NCBI RefSeq assembly: GCF_007004545.3
Contig: NZ_CP045503.2
Span: 4,310,102 to 4,374,101, forward strand
Direction: 5' to 3'
From: Shewanella eurypsychrophilus
GTDB taxonomy: Bacteria > Pseudomonadota > Gammaproteobacteria > Enterobacterales > Shewanellaceae
Length of the DNA stretch: 64,000 bases
A program made the position numbers and the translations under genes. The notes beneath the pieces were generated by a model. It was not told the DNA's origin. It was given only the letters and a program-made list of their open reading frames with translations, and searched no databases. Below, piece after piece: positions 1 to 10,200 of this stretch (position 1 is its first letter; each line of letters opens with the position of its first letter).

Positions 1-82
1 ACCTGTTTTACATCAAGAATTGGATATTCATTCCCTTTTACACTCACTTTTCAAATTTTTGGGAGTTATTCGGAGTATACAT

Positions 83-1084
83 ATGGAGCTGCTGTGTCCA
101 GCAGGTAATTTGGCATCACTAAAGACTGCACTCAATGCAGGTGCCGACGCCGTCTATTTAGGCTTAAAAAATGATACTAATGCAAGATCTTTTGCAGGAC
201 TAAACTTCACCCCAAAAAAGCTTCAAGAAGCCGCTGAATACACTAAGAAGCAGGGTAAAAAAATATTTCTGACGATCAACACCTTCCCACAAGCGGGTGA
301 GGAGAAGCGTTGGTATGAGGCGGTTGATATCGCCGCAAACACAGGCGTTGATGCGCTAATTGTGGCCGATCTTTCAATGCTCGATTATGCCCATACTCAC
401 TACCCTCACCTGCCACTGCACCTTTCAGTACAGGCTAGTGCGACAAACTTAGGCGCCCTTAAACTCTATAAAGAGGAGTTTAATATTGAGCGCGCGGTAC
501 TGCCTAGGGTATTGTCGATGAAACAGGTCAGAGATCTTGCTAAGGTCACGCCGGTCGATCTTGAGGTCTTTGCTTTCGGTAGTTTATGCATCATGGCTGA
601 AGGGCGCTGTCACCTCTCTTCCTATGTCACAGGTCAATCCCCCAATACAGGCGGGTCTTGCTCTCCTGCAAAGCATGTTCGCTGGCAGGAGCAAGGCAGT
701 GACCGCCTTACCAGACTCAATGAAGTCTTGATTGATAAGTCCGGCATCAATGAGCAAATGGGCTATCCCGTTGTCTGTAAGGGACGATACACCACTCAAG
801 ATAGCAAGGATCCGACTCACCTACTCGAATCTCCAACCAGCCTCAATACCCTGAGCCTTTTGCCTGAATTAGCTAAGGCAAATGTTGTTTCGTTAAAAAT
901 CGAAGGCAGACAACGCAGCCCAGCCTATGTAGAACAGGTCACGAAAGTATGGCGTAATGCCATTGATACCTATCTCAGAGACCCACAAAACTACCAAACT
1001 CAGGCAGAGTGGGATAGAGCACTATCAAAAGTCTCTGAAGGGCAAACGACAACACTTGGGGCCTACGAACGCACCTGGCAATAA
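83..1084 (+). CDS. ubiU: UbiU, O2-independent ubiquinone biosynthesis protein (U32 peptidase family)
   Basis: UbiU forms a heterodimer with UbiV that hydroxylates the ubiquinone ring without oxygen. The protein opens with MELLCPAGNLASL, the usual start of the U32 family, so I take the ATG at 83 rather than the upstream in-frame ATG at 20; this gives 333 residues, close to the E. coli length. Four cysteines in the expected order (LCIMAEGRC, then GGSC, then VCKGRY) match the 4Fe-4S ligands known for UbiU. ubiV follows after about 80 bp on the same strand. The partner gene ubiT is not seen and may lie left of the window. The link to anaerobic respiration fits the tor genes further right. Confidence 0.9.
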   Translation: MELLCPAGNLASLKTALNAGADAVYLGLKNDTNARSFAGLNFTPKKLQEAAEYTKKQGKKIFLTINTFPQAGEEKRWYEAVDIAANTGVDALIVADLSMLDYAHTHYPHLPLHLSVQASATNLGALKLYKEEFNIERAVLPRVLSMKQVRDLAKVTPVDLEVFAFGSLCIMAEGRCHLSSYVTGQSPNTGGSCSPAKHVRWQEQGSDRLTRLNEVLIDKSGINEQMGYPVVCKGRYTTQDSKDPTHLLESPTSLNTLSLLPELAKANVVSLKIEGRQRSPAYVEQVTKVWRNAIDTYLRDPQNYQTQAEWDRALSKVSEGQTTTLGAYERTWQ

Positions 1085-1167
1085 ACCTGAGTGATCACCA
1101 AGATATATATTGTCCGCCAGCCAGTAAAAGTGTGGCTGTGAGTACCAAAAGAACATTAGGAAAGAAC

Positions 1168-2022
1168 ATGAAAGTATCGCTTGGGCCCTTGCTGTATTGC
1201 TGGCCAAAAGAGAAAGTGAGTGAATTTTATCAAGCGGTTGCCCAAAGCCAGATCCCACTGGTGTATTTAGGTGAAACTATTTGTAGCCGTAGAAGAGAGC
1301 TTAAGTTTTCTGACTATATGGACTTAGCCCATATGCTCAAGGCTTCTGGCAAAGAGGTGGTTATCTCTACTCTTGCGCTTTTAGAAGCCCCCTCTGAATA
1401 TACAGAGCTAAAGAAACAGGTAGAAAATGGCGAGTTTATTATCGAAGCTAACGACATGGGGGCAGTGCAGGCAGCAAAAGAGCTAAAACTGCCATTTGTG
1501 TGCGGACCAACAGTCAATAACTACAACTTAGCCAGCTTAAAGAAGCTACACAGCTGGGGAATGCAGCGCTTTGTAATGCCTGTAGAGCTATCAAAAAACT
1601 GGCTCACCCAGGTACTCTCTGAAGAGAAAACCGCTTTTGAGATTGAAGTATTTGGTCATGGTTTTCTACCCTTGGCACTTTCAGCTCGCTGTTTCACTGC
1701 AAGACATAAAGGCCTTAGCAAAGATAAGTGTCAAACCATCTGCATTCAAAACCCACAAGGATTGCTTGCAAGCACACAGGAATCACAACCTCTATTACGA
1801 TTAAATGGTATTCAAACTCAGTCTGCAGCGTGTATCGACCTATCACCTGAAATCGATGATATGAGAAAAATGGGAGTGGATTATTTCAGAGTGTCGCCAT
1901 CGAGTTTCGATAGCATTGCGCTTGCAAATAACCTTCTCGAGCAAAGAACTAATTTGATCTTATCTGATGCCGCAAGCTGTAACGGTTACTGGCATCAGGA
2001 GGCGGGATTCAATAAGGTTTAA
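1168..2022 (+). CDS. ubiV: UbiV, O2-independent ubiquinone biosynthesis protein (U32 peptidase family)
   Basis: Second subunit of the UbiU-UbiV hydroxylase. The ATG at 1168 (MKVSLGPLLYCWPKE) is preceded by AGGAAAG and fits the family start better than the in-frame ATG at 1132; it gives 284 residues. Cysteines in ETICSRRR, SARCFTARHKG and KDKCQTIC correspond to the four iron-sulphur ligands known for UbiV. It follows ubiU closely and is probably co-transcribed with it. A 14-bp inverted repeat lies just after the stop and may end the transcript. Confidence 0.9.
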   Translation: MKVSLGPLLYCWPKEKVSEFYQAVAQSQIPLVYLGETICSRRRELKFSDYMDLAHMLKASGKEVVISTLALLEAPSEYTELKKQVENGEFIIEANDMGAVQAAKELKLPFVCGPTVNNYNLASLKKLHSWGMQRFVMPVELSKNWLTQVLSEEKTAFEIEVFGHGFLPLALSARCFTARHKGLSKDKCQTICIQNPQGLLASTQESQPLLRLNGIQTQSAACIDLSPEIDDMRKMGVDYFRVSPSSFDSIALANNLLEQRTNLILSDAASCNGYWHQEAGFNKV

Positions 2023-2044
2023 ACCCGCTTTCACTTGCTAATGC

Positions 2045-2084
2045 CTGTAGACTTAAATAATTCATTCGTCATTTAAGTCTACAG
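2045..2084. terminator. Hairpin between ubiV and the DUF998 gene
   Basis: CTGTAGACTTAAAT (2045-2058) pairs perfectly with 2071-2084 around a 12-nt loop. It lies between two convergent genes and could serve both directions, but there is no long T tract. Confidence 0.5.
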
Positions 2085-2110
2085 TGTGAGCCTACCCAAT
2101 CAAAATAGTG

Positions 2111-2785
2111 TTAAGTCTTCATGCTGCGTACTAAACCTATGGTCCAGAGCATAAATATACCGATACTAAGCCACTCTAAGGTCGCTGGCCACCATATTTC
2201 CGGCCTCGGTAGGGTCATCACCATCTCTTGATAAAAAGGCCTATCCCCTGGGGTTAAACCAAACGACTTATGCGACAGCAGTAAAAAACTTATGAAGCTG
2301 ATTAAGGTCATTAATGCCATCAAGATATTCCACCTTGAATAAAGCAGCTGACCTTTCATGAAAATATTAATCAGATACAAAAAAGCGCTGATAGCACCAG
2401 AGTAAAAAAAGTACTTTAACGCAGCAGTATGTAGATGGTACACATTAACCGGAAACAACCCAGCTGCAGCTAAGGTAATAAAAGTGAACGTTAAAGACAG
2501 TAAAAGTGGATAAAGAAGCTTATTATCGGCCAACTGAATAGCAAACAAACAAAATAGAATAAGACTCAAGCTGCCAAAAAATAGCCCACCATTTACCACG
2601 ACGGCAAATGTGGAGTGACCATAATGCCCCAACTCACTGAATGTGTGATTTAGAAAATTAAAGCCATGCCCTTCGACATCTTCAAACCCCATAACGGATA
2701 ACATAATACCGATAATCAGTCCTAGGCTACCTAACGCGCCAAATTTAAACGCCAAATCAGATAGCTTTTTACTCTTCTCTATCAT
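2111..2785 (-). CDS. DUF998 family integral membrane protein
   Basis: A 224-residue protein with about six hydrophobic segments spread over its whole length, so very probably an inner-membrane protein. The first segment, the loop with NHTFSELGHYGHS, and the second segment resemble the DUF998 family, whose function is unknown. AAGGGA lies just before the ATG. The gene is convergent with ubiV and divergent from the PAS remnant at 3143. No partner gene suggests a role. Confidence 0.65.
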   Translation of the reverse strand: MIEKSKKLSDLAFKFGALGSLGLIIGIMLSVMGFEDVEGHGFNFLNHTFSELGHYGHSTFAVVVNGGLFFGSLSLILFCLFAIQLADNKLLYPLLLSLTFTFITLAAAGLFPVNVYHLHTAALKYFFYSGAISAFLYLINIFMKGQLLYSRWNILMALMTLISFISFLLLSHKSFGLTPGDRPFYQEMVMTLPRPEIWWPATLEWLSIGIFMLWTIGLVRSMKT

Positions 2786-3142
2786 GTGTCCCTTAACTCA
2801 TTCATCACTAACTCCATTAACATACATGGAAGCAGAAAATATTAACGAGGTCTAGCACAGATTTTTACAATTCTAAATAATGAAAACATATTTTAGAAAA
2901 AATGAACATATTATTGTCACCTATATCAAAATTTAGAAATGAAAACCTTGCCAGTAACATCCACTCAGCTTTCCTACAAACACAGAACTATATTGATGAA
3001 CAGATAAAAATTACAGTTTTATCAACCAAAACCCAAAAACAGCAAAACCCTCACAAAACAAATATATGAGTGGTGCAATTTACAGATAAAAATATTCGAC
3101 AAAAAATCTGATATGGATTTTGCAGTTTGAACGGGAAATAGC
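2786..3142. other. AT-rich intergenic region, no gene seen
   Basis: A divergent spacer of 357 bp between the DUF998 gene and the PAS remnant. It is strongly A/T-rich with many stops in all frames. I see no clear operator or hairpin. It presumably holds both promoters. Confidence 0.5.
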
Positions 3143-3490
3143 ATGACAACTCATCGCACTAAGTCTACTCAGCGTGAGATCAAACTCGCAGCGGGTGACG
3201 AACTGATCTCTAATACCGATAAACGTGGCGTTATGACCTACGTCAATCAAACCTTTATCGATATCTCAGGCTATAGCGAACTAGAACTCATTGGTCATAG
3301 CCACAATATCGTCAGACATCGAGACATGCCGACAGCCTCCTTTAAAGAACTCTGGAACAAACTCAATGCCGGTCAATCTTGGCAAGTCACCAACGAAAAC
3401 CTGCAGGCCGTGCACACAGTAGACTCCTCTGTGCTTGAGCTTAAAGTCAACGCCAATAAAGCTAAGTCTATGAGAGATACCTTCGGGTAG
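3143..3490 (+). pseudogene. Truncated PAS-domain chemoreceptor remnant
   Basis: Residues about 15-80 form a PAS domain of the Aer/chemoreceptor type (ISNTDKRGVMTYVNQTFI, then GYSELELIGHSHNIVRHRDMP). In the family this is followed by a PAC segment, membrane helices and a long methyl-accepting signalling domain. Here the frame jumps from KLNAGQSWQVT into SSVLELKVNANKAKSM, which resembles a piece from inside a chemoreceptor signalling domain, and stops 115 residues in. I infer an internal deletion joining the two ends of a former receptor gene. It could still be expressed as a lone PAS protein. The left part reads cleanly with no frameshift. Confidence 0.6.
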
Positions 3491-3537
3491 CCTCCTCGAC
3501 TAATGGATTAAAAACGGTAATCCGCAGACTCTACACT

Positions 3538-3570
3538 CACGCCTCTCACTTGCAAAAACTGAGAGGCGTG
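3538..3570. terminator. Hairpin between convergent genes
   Basis: CACGCCTCTCA (3538-3548) pairs with TGAGAGGCGTG (3560-3570). It lies between the PAS remnant and the solute-binding protein gene, after both stop codons. No strong T tract. Confidence 0.5.
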
Positions 3571-3587
3571 TCTGTAACTGCAACAAA

Positions 3588-4406
3588 TTAATGGCTGGCA
3601 GTGTTTTTTGACAATGAATGAGGCTGATAAGATTCAATTATCCGATGTAAGCTGCCATCCTGTTTCATTGACTTCATCGCCTCATCAAACTGGACACGAA
3701 TATAGTTAAGTTGATTTTGTTTAGAGAATGCCAAGTAAGCCAGTCTTGCATCAATAGCAGGAGTTAGCGCTATTATTTGTTTGCAACGCTCCAGCTGCGG
3801 GTAGGTTTGCTTGCTTAGCTGATTAAACACGTACTCAGTATTACGCCTCTCCCCCACCACAATATCAGTGACCCCAGTGCATAGCTTCACCAATAGCTGA
3901 GGAATGCCGACATCTACGTTGAGCTTAGTGAGTTTCTTCTGGGCAACTAAATCATCAAAATAAGGTCCGTAGCTGAAATCTTTTTTTACACCAAAACTAA
4001 GGTGACTAAGCAAAGTTAAGTCTTCACTGTATTTAATATCTGCACCTTCAGTGACGAACAGGTGTATCTGCGCCTTTGACAATGGCATATTACTGTAATC
4101 AATATACACCTCTCGTTCAGCCGTCCTAAATACACCAACCATTACATCGATTTGCCCCGTCTTTAGCCAGTTCAGCGCCCGGCTCCAAGGGATCGCTTTG
4201 AACTCAATAGGCGTATCTATTCGTCTAAAAGCCTCCTCGATGATGCGAATCGATATCCCTTCGACATTTTCGTCTTGGGTAAAATGATAGGGAGGGTACT
4301 CAACAAAAGCGATCGATAGCGGGGGCTCTGCACTAGAAAGATATGTAGGTATAAGCAGAAGAGTCAGCAAAGTAATAAGCACTAATAACCTAGATTTGAA
4401 TTTCAT
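3588..4406 (-). CDS. Periplasmic solute-binding protein, SBP_bac_3-like
   Basis: A secreted protein of about 272 residues. The ATG at 4406 starts a typical signal peptide (MKFKSRLLVLITLLTLLLIP); the frame also runs from a TTG at 4424, but the ATG is the better start. The mature part (IAFVEYPPYHF, EGISIRIIEEAFRR, then WLKTGQIDVMVGVFRTAERE) has the layout of family 3 extracellular solute-binding proteins for amino acids or similar small molecules. No ABC permease or ATPase gene is next to it, so it may be an orphan binding protein or a sensor component, as is frequent in Shewanella and its relatives. The ligand cannot be told from the sequence. Confidence 0.75.
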   Translation of the reverse strand: MKFKSRLLVLITLLTLLLIPTYLSSAEPPLSIAFVEYPPYHFTQDENVEGISIRIIEEAFRRIDTPIEFKAIPWSRALNWLKTGQIDVMVGVFRTAEREVYIDYSNMPLSKAQIHLFVTEGADIKYSEDLTLLSHLSFGVKKDFSYGPYFDDLVAQKKLTKLNVDVGIPQLLVKLCTGVTDIVVGERRNTEYVFNQLSKQTYPQLERCKQIIALTPAIDARLAYLAFSKQNQLNYIRVQFDEAMKSMKQDGSLHRIIESYQPHSLSKNTASH

Positions 4407-4494
4407 CTTCGACTCACTTAACAAAGAACAGCAGTTGCTACCTTTTATCTATAAAGTTTAGCTAGCACTGCCAATAATGCATTAATGCTCACAG

Positions 4495-4524
4495 GCTTGA
4501 AGCTGTCATTGGACAGCTTCAAGC
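4495..4524 (-). terminator. Hairpin downstream of the Dph6-like gene
   Basis: GCTTGAAGCTGTC (4495-4507) and its exact complement (4512-4524) form a 13-bp stem with a 4-nt loop. It lies after the Dph6-like gene and before the solute-binding protein gene, both on the minus strand. No T tract, so it may act on RNA stability rather than termination. Confidence 0.45.
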
Positions 4525-4601
4525 ATTGAATAGGAAGGAGGAAGAAGGGAGAAGGGAGTAGAAAGAGGCTCACTCAGCTCAACCTATTTTTAGCAATTGT
4601 A

Positions 4602-5279
4602 TTAGACTGGCAAAGCCAGATAACGCAGGTGGCTGAATCGTTCACCAGTTTCTATACTTTGCCGTTTAATCTTAATAGGCGCATTAAAATACTGGCTGTT
4701 GATCACTAAAGTATGAAACTCACCATTCTCTCCGCAGGGGTCGACATGATCCGCTAAAGAATCAATCAGAGAACTGGTGTAGGTTTGTCCACATAACTCT
4801 TCTGATAATTGTACATCCCTATCAATAGTGACAATCACAGTCTCGATGCCTCGACTGATTATTTCTTGTGCTAGCACAAGACTATCTTCCCCCAAGAGTG
4901 GAAAAACGGCTTCATATCCTGCTGGCTCCACATAGCTCTTGCGATAATCCACTATGCCATTACAAAACATGTCGCCAAAGGCGATGCCATCTATTGCCAA
5001 CCCAGATGATTTAATACCTTCAATGACTAAAGATTGGTAAACATCATTTGCGGGAAAAATCTCAGGTAGCTCAATGGTCACCAATGGCAAGCCAAGCCTT
5101 TGGGCCTGCATCTTTACCACCTCTATCGGCGTCACCTGAAAAGGAACTTCGCCATTAACATGCGTGGTGTATAAGCCAACTACACGATAATCCTCGGACT
5201 CCATCAAGCGCTCTAACGTCAATGTGGAGTCCTTACCTGATGACCAGCTGATAATGATATTTTTTTTCATCGCACTCAA
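4602..5279 (-). CDS. Dph6-like ATP pyrophosphatase (adenine nucleotide alpha hydrolase family)
   Basis: The N-terminus IIISWSSGKDSTLTL is the PP-loop of the N-type ATP pyrophosphatases, and DPCGENGEFHT near the C-terminus is the second hallmark of the diphthine-ammonia ligase (Dph6) family. At 225 residues it matches the short prokaryotic form. Bacteria have no diphthamide, so the substrate here is unknown; amide or ammonia ligation to some other compound is only a guess. The start is uncertain: a TTG at 5279 has GGAG 8 bp upstream, while the ATG at 5270 has a weaker site. It is divergent from the YjiH-type gene. Confidence 0.7.
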   Translation of the reverse strand: MSAMKKNIIISWSSGKDSTLTLERLMESEDYRVVGLYTTHVNGEVPFQVTPIEVVKMQAQRLGLPLVTIELPEIFPANDVYQSLVIEGIKSSGLAIDGIAFGDMFCNGIVDYRKSYVEPAGYEAVFPLLGEDSLVLAQEIISRGIETVIVTIDRDVQLSEELCGQTYTSSLIDSLADHVDPCGENGEFHTLVINSQYFNAPIKIKRQSIETGERFSHLRYLALPV

Positions 5280-5789
5280 ATGTATTACTCCAATAGGTAA
5301 ACCGATTAATGATGGGTAGCGCAGCGAAACTAATCAAGCAAGCATTATACAAAATCATCCAAGCTAAACGTGAATAATCAATCACATTTCGATTAGACCA
5401 AACAAATCAATCCACGACATATTCAATCTAGATAATACTGCGAGAAGGCTTAATTAATAGAGACAGCTATTAATCACTTTCAGACAGTTAACAATATCGA
5501 ACGCAACACCATAGCAACGCTAGTAACCACCTGAGTTAACAGGTCTCCTACACAAAAGTACATGATGCAATCTGTCGCTGTTCAGTTACAATATAAATAC
5601 TCAAAAAGTCGTAATAACTATTCTGTTTACGTGATTAATATCATCGAGCAATAGAATCGTTTTACTTACTGGATTTAAGGGGGTAATCTTGCCCACCTTA
5701 AAGTGAATGGATATTCATACTTAATTTCAAATTGGATGAAATGTTAACTTATTGCAATTGGGCAACGAACGGTAATTTAGGTAAAAAAA
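5280..5789. other. Divergent intergenic region
   Basis: A 510-bp spacer between the Dph6-like gene and the YjiH-type gene. I found no open frame of interest. The one notable site is an FNR/CRP-like inverted repeat at 5632-5643. Confidence 0.4.
5632..5643. promoter_or_regulatory. FNR(EtrA)- or CRP-like site
   Basis: TGATTAATATCA has the TGAT-N4-ATCA core shared by FNR and CRP sites, about 147 bp before the GTG start of the YjiH-type gene. Which regulator binds, if any, cannot be told. Confidence 0.3.
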
Positions 5790-7145
5790 GTGGCTGAAAA
5801 ACAAACCCATAACATAAAAACGATACTTACGTTTATTATTCCGTCTTTAATTGGCTTACTGCTGTTTATGACGCCTATCAGTTATCAAGACGCTATTACT
5901 ATCCCAATAGCGATTGTCTCTAAGGGGCTACAGGCTCTGCTTGGCGACACGATCACAGCCATAGTGACGGCAATTATCGTGATAACAACAACGGCAAGTG
6001 TGATCACTAAGCTGTTTAAGCCCGCGATAATCATTAACCATGAATTTTTCAACACACTGTTAAATGTCACCCCAGCTTGGTTAGTTGTACGCATATTGGG
6101 TGCCATATTCGTGGTAATGACCTTCTTCGGAGTCGGTCCAGAAGCCATCACCTCAGGTGACACTGGTGCCCTAATTTTAAATGACTTATTACCCTCTCTA
6201 TTTAGCGTATTTATTTTCGCAGGCATGTTACTGCCCTTATTGATGAACTTCGGGCTACTCGAATTTATTGGCACCCTTTTAACCAAGATCATGCGTCCTG
6301 TATTTAATTTGCCGGGTAGAAGTGCTGTTGACTGTATGGCCTCTTGGCTAGGTGATGGCAGTGTGGCTATCTTGATGACCAGCAAACAATATGAGAAACG
6401 CCTTTATACCCAAAGAGAAGCCGCTGTTATCGGCACGACCTTTTCAGCGGTATCAATCACTTTCTCGTTAGTCGTTATCACTCAGGTCAAACTTGAGCAT
6501 ATGTTTGTTCCTTTCTACCTCACCGTATGTCTAGCAGGTTTTCTGGCCGCGATTATCGTGCCAAAGCTGCCACCACTATGTTGGAAGAAAGATGATTATA
6601 TCGACAATACACCAAGACATCCTGATGATGAAATGATCCCACAGGGTCATGGTATCTTCTCTTGGGGACTTCATCAGGCACTGGCCAAAGCAGGCCAAAG
6701 CAACGGTATTAAACAAACATTTAAAGATGGCATCAAGAATGTCATCGACATGGTATTTGGTGTTATTCCTGTGGTGATGGGTATCGGTACTATCGCCCTG
6801 ATCATTGCAGAATATACGCCTGTATTTGAATATTTAGGCATGCCATTTATTCCTCTGCTTGATCTCTTGCAAGTACCTGAAGCCGCTGCGGCTTCACAAA
6901 CCATTGTGGTTGGTTTTGCTGATATGTTCCTGCCATCGATTCTTGCAAGCTCTATAGAATCTGATATGACACGGTTTATCATTGCAGCACTCTCTGTCAC
7001 TCAGCTTATCTACATGAGCGAAGTCGGTGCACTGTTGATGGGCAGTAAGATCCCAGTCAATATCTTCGAGCTTTTTGTGGTGTTTATTCTGCGAACTCTT
7101 GTCACTCTGCCTATTATTGCAGGTGCTGCACATTTGATTTTCTAA
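5790..7145 (+). CDS. YjiH family membrane protein (nucleoside-recognition/Gate domain)
   Basis: A 451-residue inner-membrane protein with about ten hydrophobic segments. The segments around PGRSAVDCMASWLGDGSVAI and the C-terminal half resemble the Gate (nucleoside recognition) domain found in YjiH, SpoIIIJ-associated and related transporters. The frame starts at a GTG (5790) with TTAGG about 8 bp upstream; there is no better ATG before the first membrane segment. The transported substrate is not known for the family. It is a single gene closed by a strong hairpin. Confidence 0.7.
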   Translation: MAEKQTHNIKTILTFIIPSLIGLLLFMTPISYQDAITIPIAIVSKGLQALLGDTITAIVTAIIVITTTASVITKLFKPAIIINHEFFNTLLNVTPAWLVVRILGAIFVVMTFFGVGPEAITSGDTGALILNDLLPSLFSVFIFAGMLLPLLMNFGLLEFIGTLLTKIMRPVFNLPGRSAVDCMASWLGDGSVAILMTSKQYEKRLYTQREAAVIGTTFSAVSITFSLVVITQVKLEHMFVPFYLTVCLAGFLAAIIVPKLPPLCWKKDDYIDNTPRHPDDEMIPQGHGIFSWGLHQALAKAGQSNGIKQTFKDGIKNVIDMVFGVIPVVMGIGTIALIIAEYTPVFEYLGMPFIPLLDLLQVPEAAAASQTIVVGFADMFLPSILASSIESDMTRFIIAALSVTQLIYMSEVGALLMGSKIPVNIFELFVVFILRTLVTLPIIAGAAHLIF

Positions 7146-7154
7146 GAATATCTC

Positions 7155-7187
7155 AGACTAAAGAGTGGCTTTGCCACTCTTTAGTCT
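7155..7187 (+). terminator. Terminator after the YjiH-type gene
   Basis: AGACTAAAGAGTGGC (7155-7169) pairs perfectly over 15 bp with 7173-7187 around a TTT loop. The run of T in the 3' arm is short, but the position right after the stop fits a transcript end. Confidence 0.65.
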
Positions 7188-7278
7188 CCCAAAATTTCTT
7201 CTCCCCCATATTCGCACTTTTACTGTTAGCTTCTAAACTTAAAGCCAAAACCACTCAAATAAGCTTCTATTCACTCTG

Positions 7279-10200
7279 ATGAAAAGTGCTGTTTTATTAC
7301 TCTCCTTACTCGTAAGTCATTGGGCTATAGCTATAGCTAGCCCTATTCATTTCGACTTTTATGCAGAAGAGCAAGGTTTATCGATGAACACAGTCACTGA
7401 TATAGAAACTGATGATGAAGGTTATCTATGGGTAGCGACCCAAAACGGTTTAAACCGCTTTGACGGTAAAGACTTTAAATTGTATCCAGTGACGGGTGAT
7501 CATTTAGGTCCGTCACAGAAACACGTCAACAAGCTCTTCTATGGTAGAAAAAAACAACTTTGGTTACTGACCAATAATGAAGGATTCGACCTTTATAATC
7601 CTGGTACAGACACATTTACAAGTTTCAATGCCACTAACTCCCCTCTGCCTTCAGCCACTTATACCGATATCGCCCAAGATAGCCAAGGCACCCTATGGAT
7701 AGCTACAGACTCAATGGGGCTAATCCATTACTCCCCAACAAAGAACAAGATAATTAAGCATTACCGCAAGGCCAAGGACCATTTAAAAAGTGATCATATC
7801 AGCCAGCTCTATATAGATAGATTTGATAGGCTGTGGATTATAGCCAATGATGGACTTTCCCAGATAAATAATAAACACGAAATCACCCATTACCCTGAAA
7901 TCACTAGCCAGATCAAAGATAATATCACTAGTATTGAGTCCGGACACAGTAATACACTTTGGATTGGGACCAAGAATAGCGGGTTGTTTATATTCGATAT
8001 TTACACAAACGCTATAAAACATATTACTTCGGCAATTGGATTGTCAGGAAAAAAAATTAACCATTTAAAACTGGGAAGGTTCGGCAAGCTGTGGCTCGGA
8101 GTAGAAGCTGTAGGCCTTGCAAGGTACTCGCCAAAAAATGAAACCATTCAGTTTTTCACCAGTGATCCCAGCAATTTATCTAGCCTTAACAGCCCTAACG
8201 TCACTGCGCTAAGTTTAGATAATGAAAACCAGTTATGGATAGGCACTCAAGGCGGTGGATTAAACAAAACCTATCTTGAAGCCGAGATTTTTGGCCACGT
8301 TCATCCTTTTAGCTTCGACGATAACAATTTACAAAATAGTAATATCAGGAGTATTTACCGAGATAAAAGCAAGCAGTTATGGGTTGGAACCTCCTTGGGA
8401 CTGTATCGTGCTATGGAAAATGTACATCATGACATTATGGGGTTTAAACCATTTGAAGTGCCCGGTTCTAAGCTTTCTCAGAGCTTTATCAGTTTCATTC
8501 AGGAAGATAAACAGCAAAGGCTTTGGGTGGGTACTCGCGGTGAGGGGTTGTTTATCTTCACACCGGATAAAAGAAGTTATATTCAATATAAGCATGACCC
8601 TAGTAATCTCAATGGCCTACCCAGCGATCTGCTGTTAAGTGTCTACTTCGATCACCAAGATAATGCCTGGCTGGCAACAAGAAATGCCGGTGTCGCTAAA
8701 TACATAGATGAAGAGCATGGCTTCATTCAATTTAAGCATGACAGAGAAAATCCAAACTCCTTAGCCAGCAACGAAATAACCTCCGTGATTCAAGACAAAG
8801 ATAACAATTATTGGTTCGCGTCATACAGTAATGGGCTGACGCAATTATCTCCTAATGGACAGTTTACTCGTTACAGTACAGATACCGAAATATCCATCCC
8901 CCAGAAGCACTTGACTTCACTCTTTCAAGGCGAAGAAGATCTACTATGGGTAAGCTCCAGCGAAGGTGTATTTTCTTTCGATCGGGTAACTCATGAAACT
9001 AAAGTGTTTAACACTGATAATGGCCTTATCGGTAATATGGCCTATTTAAGCATGCTAGATAACCAGCACAGGCTCTGGGTCGGTACATCTTCCGGACTTA
9101 GCCTACTGAACACACGAACTGCTAATATAAAAAACTTCACCAACATAGATGGTTTACAAGATAATGAGTTTAACTACGGCGCAGGCTTTATCGATAGCGA
9201 CAACAGGATATATCTAGGCGGTATTAACGGCTTTAATTACTTCTTTGCTTCTCAACTCCCTAAATTATCGGCTCCAAGAATGCCTGTTATCCATGGCTTA
9301 AGTGTGAGAAATACGACAAAAAATGCTCAATTACAGCGTTCATCGATTCAGCACATCAGTCAACTGACCTTAAGCTATCTAGAAGACACTTTTTCTTTCC
9401 ATTACCATACACCAGAACTGCATCGAGCAAGCCGTTTGAGCTACCAATACAAAATGGTTGGCCTACATGATCAATGGTTACCGGCCAATATAGACCAATC
9501 AGTCCATTTCACCGGTTTAGCTGCAGGAGCCTATATATTTCTAATAAAATCTGAAGATATCAATGGTCATTACAGTCCGGTTAAACACATTAATATTACA
9601 ATACTACCGGCCCCTTGGCGCTCTTGGTGGGCATACTCCATCTATCTTGTGTCAATATTACTATTACTTTTATTAGTGTTTTATAGCAGATGGAAAAAAT
9701 TCCAACTACAAGCACGTCTATTACAAGACAAGCAAGAAAGTGAACAGCGTTTACAGCTATCTTTATGGGGCAGCGGTGATGAATTTTGGGACTGGAACAT
9801 AGAGAAGAAATGCATCATAAGATCCAATACCTTTTTGATGTACCCGGAAGTTGAAAAGCATTTAACAGAGACGATAAAGAGCTGCGTACATCCAGACGAC
9901 CAGCCTTTGATAAAATCTAAAATGGATGATTGTCTTAAGGACAACCAAGATAAATTCGAGCTAACGTATCGCTCAAAAATGCTTGATAACACTTGGCTAT
10001 GGGTGTTGAATCGAGGTCAAGTGATAGAGCGAGATAGCTCAGGTCTTGCATTGAGGATCGCTGGAACGATTAAAAATATCCAATGCCAAAAGGAAGCTGA
10101 AGCTAAGTTAATAGCGCTAAACCAACACCTAGAAAATCGTGTGCTCGATAGAACATTACAGTTTCAGCAAAGTAATGATGAGCTCAAGCAGGCATTAGAG

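Noticed and set aside
4532..4569. Purine-only tract after the Dph6-like gene
   Set aside because: A run of A and G with no other feature; triplex formation is possible but unsupported.
5885..6385. Minus-strand open frame of 166 codons inside the YjiH-type gene
   Set aside because: Complement of membrane-helix codons; composition is not protein-like and it lies wholly inside a convincing gene.
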